From: JALHSW01 sp963720675
Lineage (GTDB): Bacteria > Actinomycetota > Acidimicrobiia > IMCC26256 > PALSA-555
Assembly (NCBI GenBank): GCA_963720675.1
Contig: CAVRGH010000003.1
Location: 186,001-250,000, forward strand
Direction of reading: 5' to 3'
Length of the DNA stretch: 64,000 nt
The notes beneath the pieces are model-generated. The model did no database searches and had not been told where the DNA came from. It saw only the letters and a program-made list of their open reading frames with translations. The first letter of the stretch is position 1. Each line of letters opens with the position of its first letter. Positions 55,921 through 64,000 of the stretch are shown here, piece after piece. A program made the position numbers and the translations under genes.

Positions 55921-57731
55921 CCGCGGTCCCGGAAGAGTTCGAAGATGGCGCCGCGGTCGATAGGGCGCTCGACGACGACCTGCTCGTCGCGCCCGACATC
56001 GGCCGGCGCACGTTCCGGATGTTGCGGCCCTGGCGCTGGCAGCTCGTGTGGGTGTCGGTGTTCATCCTCCTCCAGGCCGCGCTGATGACGGCTGGGCCGG
56101 CGCTCATCAGCTACGGCATCGACGAGGGCGTCTCCAAGGGCGACGTCGACAAGGTCACCCTCGCCTCCGTCCTCTTCGTCGTCGCCGCGCTCGGCGCGTA
56201 CGTGTTCGGGCGCTCGGCGATCTACGGCGTGTCGAAGGTGGGGGAGGCGTTCCTGCTCGACCTGCGCCGCCGCGTGTTCCACCACATCATGGGCATGTCG
56301 ATGGGCTTCTTCGACCGCACGCGTACCGGCCTGCTCGTCTCACGCATGACGGCCGACGTCGAAGCGCTCCAGGACCTCATCAGCCAGGGCCTGTCGGTGT
56401 TCGTGGTCAGTGGCGTACTCGTGATCGGGACGCTCGTCGCGATGTTCCTCCTGAGCTGGCAGCTCGGGTTGGTCGTGCTGCTGATGAGCCCGATCCTGAT
56501 CGTCGCGACGATCTGGTACCGGCGCATGTCGAGCAAGGCGTACCTGCGCGTCCGTGACACGGTGAGCGGCACGCTCACCGCGCTGCAGGAGGGCCTTGCC
56601 GGAGTGCGGGTCATCCAGGCGTTCGACCAGACCGAGCGGACGGTCGGCGACTTCATCGACACGAGCCGCGACCAGTACCGAACGAGCATCGGCGCCGAGA
56701 AGATCACCGCGACCTACAACGCGATCACCCAGCTCATCCAGGGGCTCACGCTCGCGCTCATCGTCGGGCTCGGCGCGTACTTCGCGTCCGACGGCTCGGT
56801 CACCGTCGGGGTCGTCACCGCGTTCGTCCTCTATCTCAACAACCTGTACGAGCCGATCCAGCAGCTCACCCAGGTCTTCAACACGCTCCAACAGTCCGCG
56901 GCCGCGCTGCACAAGCTCTACGGGCTGCTCGACACTCCGTTCGACCTCGTCGAGCCGACCGAGCCGAGGTCGCTGCCGGCCCGAGGCGATCTCGTCGTCG
57001 AGCACGTCGGGTTCCGATACGGGCCCGAGCTCCCGCCGGTGCTCAGCGACGTGTCGATCCGGCTCGAGCCCGGCAAGCGCCTCGTGCTGGTCGGGCCCAC
57101 CGGCGCCGGCAAGTCGACGCTTGCAAAGCTGATGGCGCGCTTCTACGACCCGACCGAGGGGACGATCAGGTTCGGCGGGGTGGATCTGCGCCACGTCGGC
57201 GAGGCGACCCTGCGCACAGCGATCGTCGTCATCCCCCAGGAGGGGTTCCTCTTCACCGGGACGATCCGCGACAACCTGCGCCTCGCGTCACCCGGCGCGA
57301 GCGAGGAGCGCATCCGCGCCGCCCTCGACCATCTCGGCCTCACCGAACGGTTCCTCCGCTTCCCCGATGGCCTCGACACCCGGGTCGAGACGCGTGGCAC
57401 CAACTTCTCGGCCGGTGAGCGCCAGCTCGTGTCGGTGGCCCGCGCCGCGCTCGTCGACCCGTCGGTCCTCGTGCTCGACGAAGCCACGTCCAGCCTCGAT
57501 CCGGGCACCGAGCTCCTTCTCGACCAGGCGCTGGAGCGCCTCATGGTCGGCCGCACCGTCGTGGTGATCGCGCACCGGCTCACCACCGCGGAGCGCGCCG
57601 ATCTGGTCGCGGTGGTCGACGAGGGCCGGCTCGTGGAGACGGGCACCCACGCCGAGCTCGTCGCCCACGAGGGACGGTACGCGGCGCTCTACTCCTCGTG
57701 GTCCGGTCGCTTCGGCACGCCGGCGACCTGA
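55917..57731 (+). CDS. ABC exporter half-transporter, consensus-site subunit
   Basis: 604 residues from GTG 55917. Exporter domain (about 35-330) and ATPase: Walker A GPTGAGKST, Walker B LVLDEATSSLDP with the catalytic Glu present, H-loop VIAHRLT. Its signature motif is FSAGERQLVS, not LSGGQ. Combined with the neighbour, one nucleotide site is normal (this Glu plus the partner's LSGGQ) and one is degenerate (partner's Asp plus this FSAGE). Confidence 0.92.
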   Translation: MTAVPEEFEDGAAVDRALDDDLLVAPDIGRRTFRMLRPWRWQLVWVSVFILLQAALMTAGPALISYGIDEGVSKGDVDKVTLASVLFVVAALGAYVFGRSAIYGVSKVGEAFLLDLRRRVFHHIMGMSMGFFDRTRTGLLVSRMTADVEALQDLISQGLSVFVVSGVLVIGTLVAMFLLSWQLGLVVLLMSPILIVATIWYRRMSSKAYLRVRDTVSGTLTALQEGLAGVRVIQAFDQTERTVGDFIDTSRDQYRTSIGAEKITATYNAITQLIQGLTLALIVGLGAYFASDGSVTVGVVTAFVLYLNNLYEPIQQLTQVFNTLQQSAAALHKLYGLLDTPFDLVEPTEPRSLPARGDLVVEHVGFRYGPELPPVLSDVSIRLEPGKRLVLVGPTGAGKSTLAKLMARFYDPTEGTIRFGGVDLRHVGEATLRTAIVVIPQEGFLFTGTIRDNLRLASPGASEERIRAALDHLGLTERFLRFPDGLDTRVETRGTNFSAGERQLVSVARAALVDPSVLVLDEATSSLDPGTELLLDQALERLMVGRTVVVIAHRLTTAERADLVAVVDEGRLVETGTHAELVAHEGRYAALYSSWSGRFGTPAT

Positions 57732-57836
57732 GTCGGCGACGTCGACCGCACCCCGTGGCGATGGCGCCTCGATCCGGGGTCGTTTGCTACGGTCGCACGG
57801 ACGAGGTGGAGTCGTCGAAGCGGTAGGGGGAGAGAG

Positions 57837-58336
57837 ATGCGTCGGATGTTGGCGGTCACCGCCACCGTAGGGTTGGTCGGCGGGGCTCCTGGTGATCGGC
57901 ACGGCCCAGCCGGGTGAGTGCCGGGGACGCCCCGATCGTCGAGGTGACGATCACGAAGACGGTCGTGGGCACCGACCCGGGGGTCGCCTTCCCGATCGTG
58001 CTGACGTGCGAAGCCGAGAACTTCGGCACCGACGCGCAGGCGACACCCCAGATCCCCGACGCCGGTGACGGGCCGCTGGTCCAGACGGTGAACCTCAAGG
58101 GGGGCGAGTCCACGACCCTTCCGATCCAGCTCCCGCAAGCGGAGCCCCTGAGCGTGACGTGCGCGGCGACCGAGGATCCGGCCGCCGCCCCGCTCCCGGA
58201 CGGGTACTCCTGCACCGCGGCCGTCACCCCCGAGTCGGCGTTCGTCTTCAGCCCGAACGACGGGATCCAGGACGCAGCGTTCACGGTGACCAACACGTGC
58301 GTGCTCGAGGTGGCCGCGATCACGTTCACCGGGTAG
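57837..58336 (+). CDS. Secreted protein with prealbumin-like domain (frameshifted)
   Basis: About 165 residues. A signal peptide (RRMLAVTATVGLVGG, then LLVIGTAQPG) is joined by two indels near 57885 and 57917 to IVEVTITKTVVGTDPGVAF, and to CTAAVTPESAFVFSPNDG, a Cys, and ITFTG at the end. The theme V..TKTV.G.....F...L.C resembles the domains of the giant surface protein. The ending FTG is shared with the glycine-rich protein at 9354-10275. A site GGGGGAGAGAG precedes the ATG. Function unknown. Confidence 0.6.
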
Positions 58337-58367
58337 GACGGGCGACTCCAGAGGAGGCCTTTGGCGC

Positions 58368-59087
58368 GTGCCCGCCCGACCGCTCGCGCTGTGGACGACC
58401 CCGCGCAGCGTCTCGACCGCGTTCGAGCGCATGGTGATCGAGCGAGGCGACTTCGAGGTCCGGCACGAACCGTTCTCGATGCACTACTACTTCGGCCCGT
58501 CCCGACGCTCTGATCGCTACGCGGAGGTTCGGGCCGACGCGACGCCGGCGCGCATCCACGCCGAGATCGACGAGGCGAACCGCCACCGGCGCGTGTTCCT
58601 CAAGGACATGGCGAGCCATGTGCGCGGCTTGCTCACGCCCGACTTCCTCGCCGCCTTCGAACACTCGGTGCTCATCCGCGACCCGGCGTGGGCGCTGCCC
58701 TCGTTGGAGGCCCACTGGCCGGACTTCACCGAGGAGGAGGCCGGGTACGGCGCCCTCGACGAGCTGGTCGACGCGGCGACGGCGCGGGGGAGCACCCCTG
58801 TCGTCATCGACAGCGACGACCTCCGCGCGAACCCCGCCGGCACCGTCGCGGCGTACTGCGACGCGGTCGGCATCCCGTTCGTCGCCGCGGCGCTCGACTG
58901 GGCGCCGGGGATGCCCGACTCCTGGGAGGTCTGGGAGGACTGGCATCGCGAGGCAGCCGCCAGCGAGGGCTTCCAACCTCCGCCTTCGGGTCCACCCCCG
59001 CCCATGAGCCCGAAGGTCGCCCGGGTCCACGAGCGCTGCCGGCCGGTGTACGACCGGCTCCGGGCCCGGCGACTGCGCCCGGGGTGA
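58368..59087 (+). CDS. Sulfotransferase-like protein
   Basis: 239 residues from GTG 58368 with a GAGGAGG site upstream. The opening PLALWTTPRSVSTAFERM is the 5'-phosphosulfate-type loop of small sulfotransferase-like proteins (xPRSxSTA). HEPFSMHYYFGP and VLIRDPAWALPS follow, the latter matching the 3'-phosphate motif. Whether it transfers sulfate is unproven. The end is proline-rich (PPPSGPPPPM) and basic. Confidence 0.75.
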   Translation: MPARPLALWTTPRSVSTAFERMVIERGDFEVRHEPFSMHYYFGPSRRSDRYAEVRADATPARIHAEIDEANRHRRVFLKDMASHVRGLLTPDFLAAFEHSVLIRDPAWALPSLEAHWPDFTEEEAGYGALDELVDAATARGSTPVVIDSDDLRANPAGTVAAYCDAVGIPFVAAALDWAPGMPDSWEVWEDWHREAAASEGFQPPPSGPPPPMSPKVARVHERCRPVYDRLRARRLRPG

Positions 59088-59190
59088 GGACGAGGAGGGG
59101 CGCGCGGCGCGACGCCGCCGGCTCCGCGACCGGAGGCGCGTGGGCCCCTACCCTCGGGCCCGCGGCAGATCGCAACGATGGGGGCAGTCG

Positions 59191-60656
59191 GTGAGCGCGA
59201 CGTCGGACGGGCGACTCGACCGGGGCACGAAGGTCGCGTTGGTGGCCATGTGCCTCGGGATCTTCCTGATCGCGAACGACTTCACCGCGCTCGCCGTCGC
59301 GGTCCCCAACATCGAGTCCGACCTCAACACGACGCTCGGTCACGCGCAGTGGGTCATCAACGCGTACGCGCTCGTGTTCGGTGTGCTCATCGTGACCGGC
59401 GGCCGCCTCGCCGACCTGTTCGGACGCAAGCGCGCGTTCATGATCGGCGCCGCGATCTTCGCCGTGTTCTCATTGCTCAGCGGCCTCGCGCCCTCCATCG
59501 GCCTGCTCATCGTGGGTCGCGCGTTGATGGGCATCGGCGGCGCGCTGATGTGGCCGGCGGTCCTCGGGATGGTGTACTCGCTCCTCCCGGACGAGAAGGC
59601 GGGTCTGGCCGGCGGACTGATCCTCGGGGTCGCCGGTCTCGGGAACGCGGTGGGGCCGCTGCTCGGTGGCGTGCTCACCCAGGAGCTGAACTGGCGATGG
59701 GTGTTCTTCGTCAACGTGCCGGTCGCGATCTTCGCCATGGTGGTGACGCAGGCGAAGGTCGCGGAGAGCAAGGCCGACGACGGGGGCGATCGGCGCATCG
59801 ACTACCCCGGCATCGCGATCCTCTCGATCGCCGCCGTGTCGATCCTCGTCGCGCTCGACGAGGGTCCGTCCGAGGGGTTCGGCGACCCGATCATCCTCGG
59901 CCTCTTCGGGCTCGCGATCGTGCTCATCGGCGTCTGGGTCGGCGTGGAGCGCCGGCAAGGTGAAGCGGCCCTCGTCCCGAGCTCGGTCCTCCGCAACCGG
60001 TTGTTCACCGCGTGCGCGGTCACGGTGCTCCTGATGTCGGCGATCTTCTTCGCCGCGCTGCTGTACCTCCCCCAGTACTTCGAGAAGATCCTCGGGTACA
60101 GCGCGCTCGAAGGCCGGCGCCGGGCTGCTCCCGATGATGGGCGTGTTCGCCGTGGCGTCGTTCGTCGCCGGGCACCTCTACGACCGGCTCGGGGCCCGCC
60201 TCGTGGTCGCGACGGGGGCGAGCGCGCTGGCTGTGGGCATGTTCGTGCTCGCCCTGCTCGACACCGATTCCAGCTACTGGGCGCTGGTGCCCGGGATGGC
60301 GGTGCTCGGCTTCGGCGTCGGGCTCTTCTACTCGGGGATCACCACGACCGCGGTGACCGCGCTCGATGCATCGAAGTCGAGCCTCGCGGGCGGGATCATC
60401 TACATGTGCCAGATCGCCGGCGGTGCGATCGGCCTCGGCCTCAACACCGCGATCGTCGACGTCGGCCGGCTCGCTCGTGGAGGGCATCCAGGTGGCCTTC
60501 GCCGTCGACGGGGTGCTGGCCGTGTTCGGGTTCCTGATCGTGCTCGTCGTGGTCCCGACGCGGACGACCGCGGTCGCAGACGCACCGGTCGCCGTGCACG
60601 CGGCGCACCACATGATCCACCATCCGCGGGCGGGGCAGGCCGCCGACGCGGCGTAG
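59191..60656 (+). CDS. MFS transporter, DHA2 (drug/H+ antiporter) type (frameshifted)
   Basis: About 488 residues, 12-14 helices. The N half has the DHA2-type GRLADLFGRKRAF (loop 2-3) and GGALMWPAVLG; the other half has ITTTAVTALDASKSSLAGG. The frame breaks near 60110 (extra G in AAGGCCGGCG) and 60472 (extra C in GGCCGGC), both at GGCCGG; removal gives an intact protein ending at 60656. GTG 59191 is the likely start. Drug or metabolite export. Confidence 0.82.
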
Positions 60657-60679
60657 GCGCTCGCCTCGATCGTCGAGCG

Positions 60680-60991
60680 CTACGCGGAGTACTCCGTGAT
60701 GACGCCGAGGTCGGTGAACTCCGGAGCGCCGTCGAAGATCTCGGCCATCGTCGCCCGGGCGGCCTGCAGCGCTTCCTCCCGTGCGGGGTCGTTCTCGCGT
60801 GCGCGGGCCTTCGCTTCGCTCTCGAACACGACCAACATGTGCACGCGGGTCGGGTCCTTCTGGTCCTGCATGAACGTCGAGCGCACGAATCCCGAACCGG
60901 GTTGCTCGGCAGCCTTGAACTGGTCGCCCAGCTTCGAGAGCTGCGCGTCCTTGCCGGGCTTCAGACGGACCGAGATGAGCTGTGCCCACAT
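60680..60991 (-). CDS. Small ABM-like protein
   Basis: 103 residues. Beta-alpha-beta layout, QLISVRLKPGKDAQLSKL, then RVHMLVVFESEAKARARE and a C-terminal helix, as in antibiotic-biosynthesis-monooxygenase-like or Dabb proteins. No cofactor. It converges with the MFS gene (23-base gap) and diverges from the sulfatase gene. Confidence 0.6.
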   Translation of the reverse strand: MWAQLISVRLKPGKDAQLSKLGDQFKAAEQPGSGFVRSTFMQDQKDPTRVHMLVVFESEAKARARENDPAREEALQAARATMAEIFDGAPEFTDLGVITEYSA

Positions 60992-61113
60992 GAGGAACCT
61001 CCGAGACAGCGGTCGTGGTCGATGCCGAAACCCTATGTTCTCGTGCGGCGTGGGCCGTCGAGGTGTCAGCCCGGAGCACCGCCATCGAAGGGTCGTGATC
61101 CGACGTCCCCGGG

Positions 61114-61119
61114 TAGGAT
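61114..61119 (+). promoter_or_regulatory. Likely -10 element of a leaderless transcript (sulfatase gene)
   Basis: TAGGAT ends nine bases before the ATG at 61129. Confidence 0.35.
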
Positions 61120-61128
61120 CGCGGCTCG

Positions 61129-63391
61129 ATGCGTGATCCGGCCCCGCCACCGTCGATGGCGAACCAAGCACGGCAGGCGTCACCGCCGCCACCTTTTCGC
61201 GATGGCGCGCCGAACGTGCTCGTGGTCGTGCTCGACGATCTCGGGTTCGCGCAGCTGGGCTGCTACGGCTCCGACCTCGAGACACCGAACATCGACCGTC
61301 TCGCTGCGCGCGGGGTCCGGTTCTCGAACTTCCACACCACCGCGGTCTGCTCTCCGACGCGTGCGTGTCTCTTCACCGGTCGCAACGCGGACCGGGTGGG
61401 GATGGGCATGCTCCCCGACCTCGCGACGAACTTCCCCGGCTACACGGGCCGGTTCCCCGACGGCGTCGACACCCTGGCCCAGGTGCTGCAGGGGTCGGGC
61501 TACGCGACGTTCTGCGTGGGCAAGTGGCACCTCGTCGCCCGTGACGAGCGGGCCACCGGGCCGTACGGCATGTGGCCGACGTCGCTCGGGTTCGACCGCT
61601 ACTACGGCTTCCTCAACGGTGAGACGAACCAATGGACGCCCAACCTCGTGCGTGACACGAACCACGTCGAGCCGCCGTGCCCACCCGAGGCCGGCTACCA
61701 CCTCGATGCCGACCTGGCGGACGAGGCGATCACCTATCTGCGCGACCTGCGGTTCTCGCACCCGAGCCGTCCCTTCTTTCTCTGGTACGCGTCAGCCGCA
61801 CCGCACGCGCCGCACCAGGCGCCGCCCGAGTGGATCGAGCGCTTCCGCGGTCGCTTCGACGGCGGTTGGGACGAGTGGCGTGCCGCGACCCTGGAGCGCC
61901 AGCGCGCGCTCGGCGTCGTGCCGGCCGATACCCCACTCTCGGAACGGCCACCCTGGATCGAGCCGTGGGACCAGATCGATCCCGAGCGGCGCCGGCTGTA
62001 CGCACGGATGATGGAGGTCTGCGCGGCGTACATCGCCCATGCGGACCACCACCTCGGCCGCCTCGTCGACCACCTCGAGACCACCGGCGAGCTGGATCGC
62101 ACCATCGTGGTGTTCGTGTCCGACAACGGCGCGTCGGGCGAGGGTGGGCCCAACGGCAGCTACAACCAGCTGCGCCACTACATCTCTGACGTCCCCGACG
62201 ACCTCGACGACGAGCTCGCGCACCTCGACGACCTCGGCGGGTTCCGTTCGAACGGCCACTACCCGTGGGGCTGGGCCCTCGCGGCCAACACCCCGTTCCG
62301 ACGGTGGAAGCGCTACACGTTCGAAGGGGGAGTGCGCGACCCGATGATCGTCGTCGCGCCGGGTGTCACCGAGGCCGGTGGTCTGCGCTCCCAGTACTGC
62401 CACGCGGTCGACGTCGCGCCGACGGTCCTCGACCTCTGCGGGCTCGAGTTCCCCGGCGTAGCCGACGGGACCCGCATGTCGGTCGACGGCGTCAGCCTCG
62501 TCCCGGTGTTGCGCGACGCAACTGCCGGCGAGGTTCGCACCCGCCAGTACTACGAGTGCTGGGGGAGCCGGGCCGTCTACGACGACGGCTGGAAGGCCGT
62601 CACCAACCACGTGAACCAGCTCACCACGGCCGAGCGCGACGGCATCGAGGGCAGCCACGACTTCGCCACCGACTCGTGGGCGCTCTTCGACGTCCGCAGC
62701 GACCCCACCGAGATGCACGACCTCGCGGCGGACCATCCGGAGCGCTTGCGCGACCTCATCGCGGATTGGCACGCGGAGGCCGAGCGCAACGACGTGTTCC
62801 CGATCGACGACGGGCGCGACCATCGCCTTGCCCACATGCTGGCCCCGTGGAGCGCGTGGCAACCGCGGTTCCGCCTCCGACCCGGCGACAAGGTGCACGA
62901 AGCCGTCGGACCCAACCTCGCCGGCGGCTTCCGGATGGTCGCCGCGTTCAGCGAGCCGATCCCCCGGGACGTACCGGTCGTGTTGTGCGAGCAGGGCGAC
63001 TGGAGCTCGGGCTGGGCGTGGTTCGCGGTCGACGGTGCGCTCACCTGGTGCATCGCCGGCGCAGTTCCCGACGCCGTAGGCGCGGAGCTGCCGACCGACG
63101 CCCGGGTGCTCGTCGCCCAGGGCGAGCTGATCGACGGGCAGATGGAGGTGTCGCTCCACGCCGACGGTACCGAGATCGGTCGGCGGCGTCTCGACGCCGC
63201 GGTCCCCCTGGCCTGGTCGCCCGACGGCGCGTTCCTGACCGTGGGGTACGGCCGGCCGTTCCCCGTCTCCGACGACTACGCGCCGCCCGCACGCCGCGCC
63301 GTCGACCCTGCTCGACGTGACGATCGACGTCGGCCGACCGCCGCCCCTCGATCTCGACGCGGAGTTCGCCCGCGTCATGCGCCACCAGTAG
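61129..63391 (+). CDS. Sulfatase
   Basis: About 753 residues. I read this frame codon by codon. The N terminus has VLVVVLDDLGFAQLGCYGSD with the metal aspartates. The active-site signature is CSPTRACLFTGR (C-x-P-x-R), whose cysteine becomes formylglycine. GKWHL and VSDNGASGEGG (Asp/Asn metal ligands) follow, and HAVDVAPTVLDLCG near 430. A C-terminal beta domain follows (from about 590). An extra G near 63304 shifts the end; corrected, it reads LLDVTIDVGRPPP and stops at 63391. It removes sulfate from an ester; no signal peptide is visible, so it may be cytosolic. It could pair with the sulfotransferases in the window. Confidence 0.88.
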
Positions 63392-63411
63392 CGGAGCGCT
63401 CGAGCCGGAGC

Positions 63412-64000
63412 TCAGCGCCTGCGACGCGCCCCGTCGCCACCACCGGCGTCGGCCGGGTCGGCCGCCGCGTCGATCCGGTCTTGCACGTCGGTGAGCTCGG
63501 CGCGTGCCTCGCGGCTGTACCGGGGGTCGGCGACGACCTCGTCGCCCGGGAGCGGCGGGAGCCCGAAGCCCGAGTAGACGACCTTGCGCGGACGCTCGAC
63601 CGGTGGGTACGCGCGGTGCAGGGTGTCGCTGCAGTGGATGGTCACGTCACCGGTCTCGGTCTCCAGCAGCTTGGCCGGCAGGTCGAGCTTCGGGTCGCGG
63701 GCGGTCGCCATCGTGTTGGCGCGGTGGCTGCCCGCGATCACGCCGAGCGCGCCGCTGACGCGGTCCGCACCGGTGACCGAGATGCCACAGGTCAGTCCGC
63801 TGCACTGGTAAGAGTGGCGGCCCTGTCCGCAGTCCTTGTGCCACGGCAGGTCGGACAGTCCGCGGACGATCCCGAGCGGCTTCACGAGACCTTCGCCCCC
63901 GCCCTTGTGCTGATGCCCGTCGCCGGTGAGCTCGCCGATCCACTGGTAGCGCTCGTCGGCGACCGCTGCGCGCAGCGCGGCGGACTTCTCGTGGAAGAAC
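63412..64000 (-). CDS. Phytanoyl-CoA dioxygenase-like (PhyH) protein, C-terminal part
   Basis: The gene continues past the right edge, so only about 195 residues are seen. Fe(II) ligands are WHKDCGQG (HxD) and the distal histidine in GDVTIHCSDTLHRAYPP, whose following Arg would bind 2-oxoglutarate. These are the marks of PhyH-type oxygenases, which hydroxylate fatty acyl or other carbon chains. The tail is acidic then basic (ARRRR). It converges with the sulfatase gene, 20 bases apart. Confidence 0.82.
   Translation of the reverse strand, partial: FFHEKSAALRAAVADERYQWIGELTGDGHQHKGGGEGLVKPLGIVRGLSDLPWHKDCGQGRHSYQCSGLTCGISVTGADRVSGALGVIAGSHRANTMATARDPKLDLPAKLLETETGDVTIHCSDTLHRAYPPVERPRKVVYSGFGLPPLPGDEVVADPRYSREARAELTDVQDRIDAAADPADAGGGDGARRRR

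Noticed and set aside
61792..63378. Long minus-strand open frame across the sulfatase
   Set aside because: The plus frame carries all sulfatase motifs; the minus reading has no recognisable domain.

Overview
The window is GC-rich, densely packed DNA of an actinobacterium. GTG starts are frequent, ATGA/GTGA gene overlaps are common, and several genes have a TAnnnT hexamer 6-9 bases before the start codon. A small 3Fe-4S-type ferredoxin, a wax ester synthase/DGAT, TIGR03086- and PPOX-like proteins, DUF3558- and DUF2237-like proteins and paired hydantoinase subunits fit Actinobacteria. A lineage such as Acidimicrobiia is plausible but is inference. I see no rRNA, tRNA, CRISPR array or transposase, so this looks like chromosomal DNA.

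Layout. 0-8 kb: an SDR fragment; a minus-strand run with a cyclic-nucleotide-domain MFS transporter, two tandem M15-type lipoproteins and an M48-like protein without its zinc motif; then a DUF3558-like secreted protein, a sulfotransferase and a threonine ammonia-lyase. 8-20 kb: two zinc-type oxidoreductases, a glycine-rich secreted protein, an NlpC/P60 hydrolase, an ABC-2 exporter, a ferredoxin, broken ArsR and AHSA1 genes, a cyclopropane synthase-like methyltransferase, a sulfite-oxidase-like remnant and a PI-PLC-like protein. 20-29 kb: a signalling island with a STAND ATPase/TPR/adenylate cyclase, a membrane protein, a four-helix membrane Ser/Thr kinase with a nine-copy repeat tail and, divergently, an FHA-adenylate cyclase. 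28.6-36.2 kb: a giant secreted, membrane-anchored protein with a VWA domain and three families of beta-domain repeats. 36-47 kb: a Coq4-like protein, methyltransferase, thioredoxin/DUF302 pair under a CsoR-like palindrome, WS/DGAT, alcohol dehydrogenase, flavoprotein, hemerythrin-like protein, nitroreductase and desaturase. 47-54 kb: a methyltransferase-HyuA-HyuB operon, SpoIIAA-like, DUF2237 and a MalY-like lyase. 54-64 kb: a heterodimeric ABC exporter, a small secreted protein, a second sulfotransferase-like protein, an MFS transporter, a sulfatase and a phytanoyl-CoA dioxygenase fragment.

The signalling genes form a plausible pathway: the kinase could phosphorylate its own cytoplasmic repeats, the FHA domain could read phosphothreonine, the cyclases would make cAMP, and cAMP could act on proteins such as the cyclic-nucleotide-domain transporter at 0.2-1.8 kb. 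This is inference.

Data quality matters. About twenty genes or gene parts read coherently only if single-base indels are allowed, often an extra C or G in short G/C runs, while 39-47 kb and 48-57.7 kb are clean. These look mostly like residual sequencing errors, so I report such genes as one unit and give the breakpoints. Genes that look truly truncated (a TfoX fragment and the sulfite oxidase tail) are marked separately.
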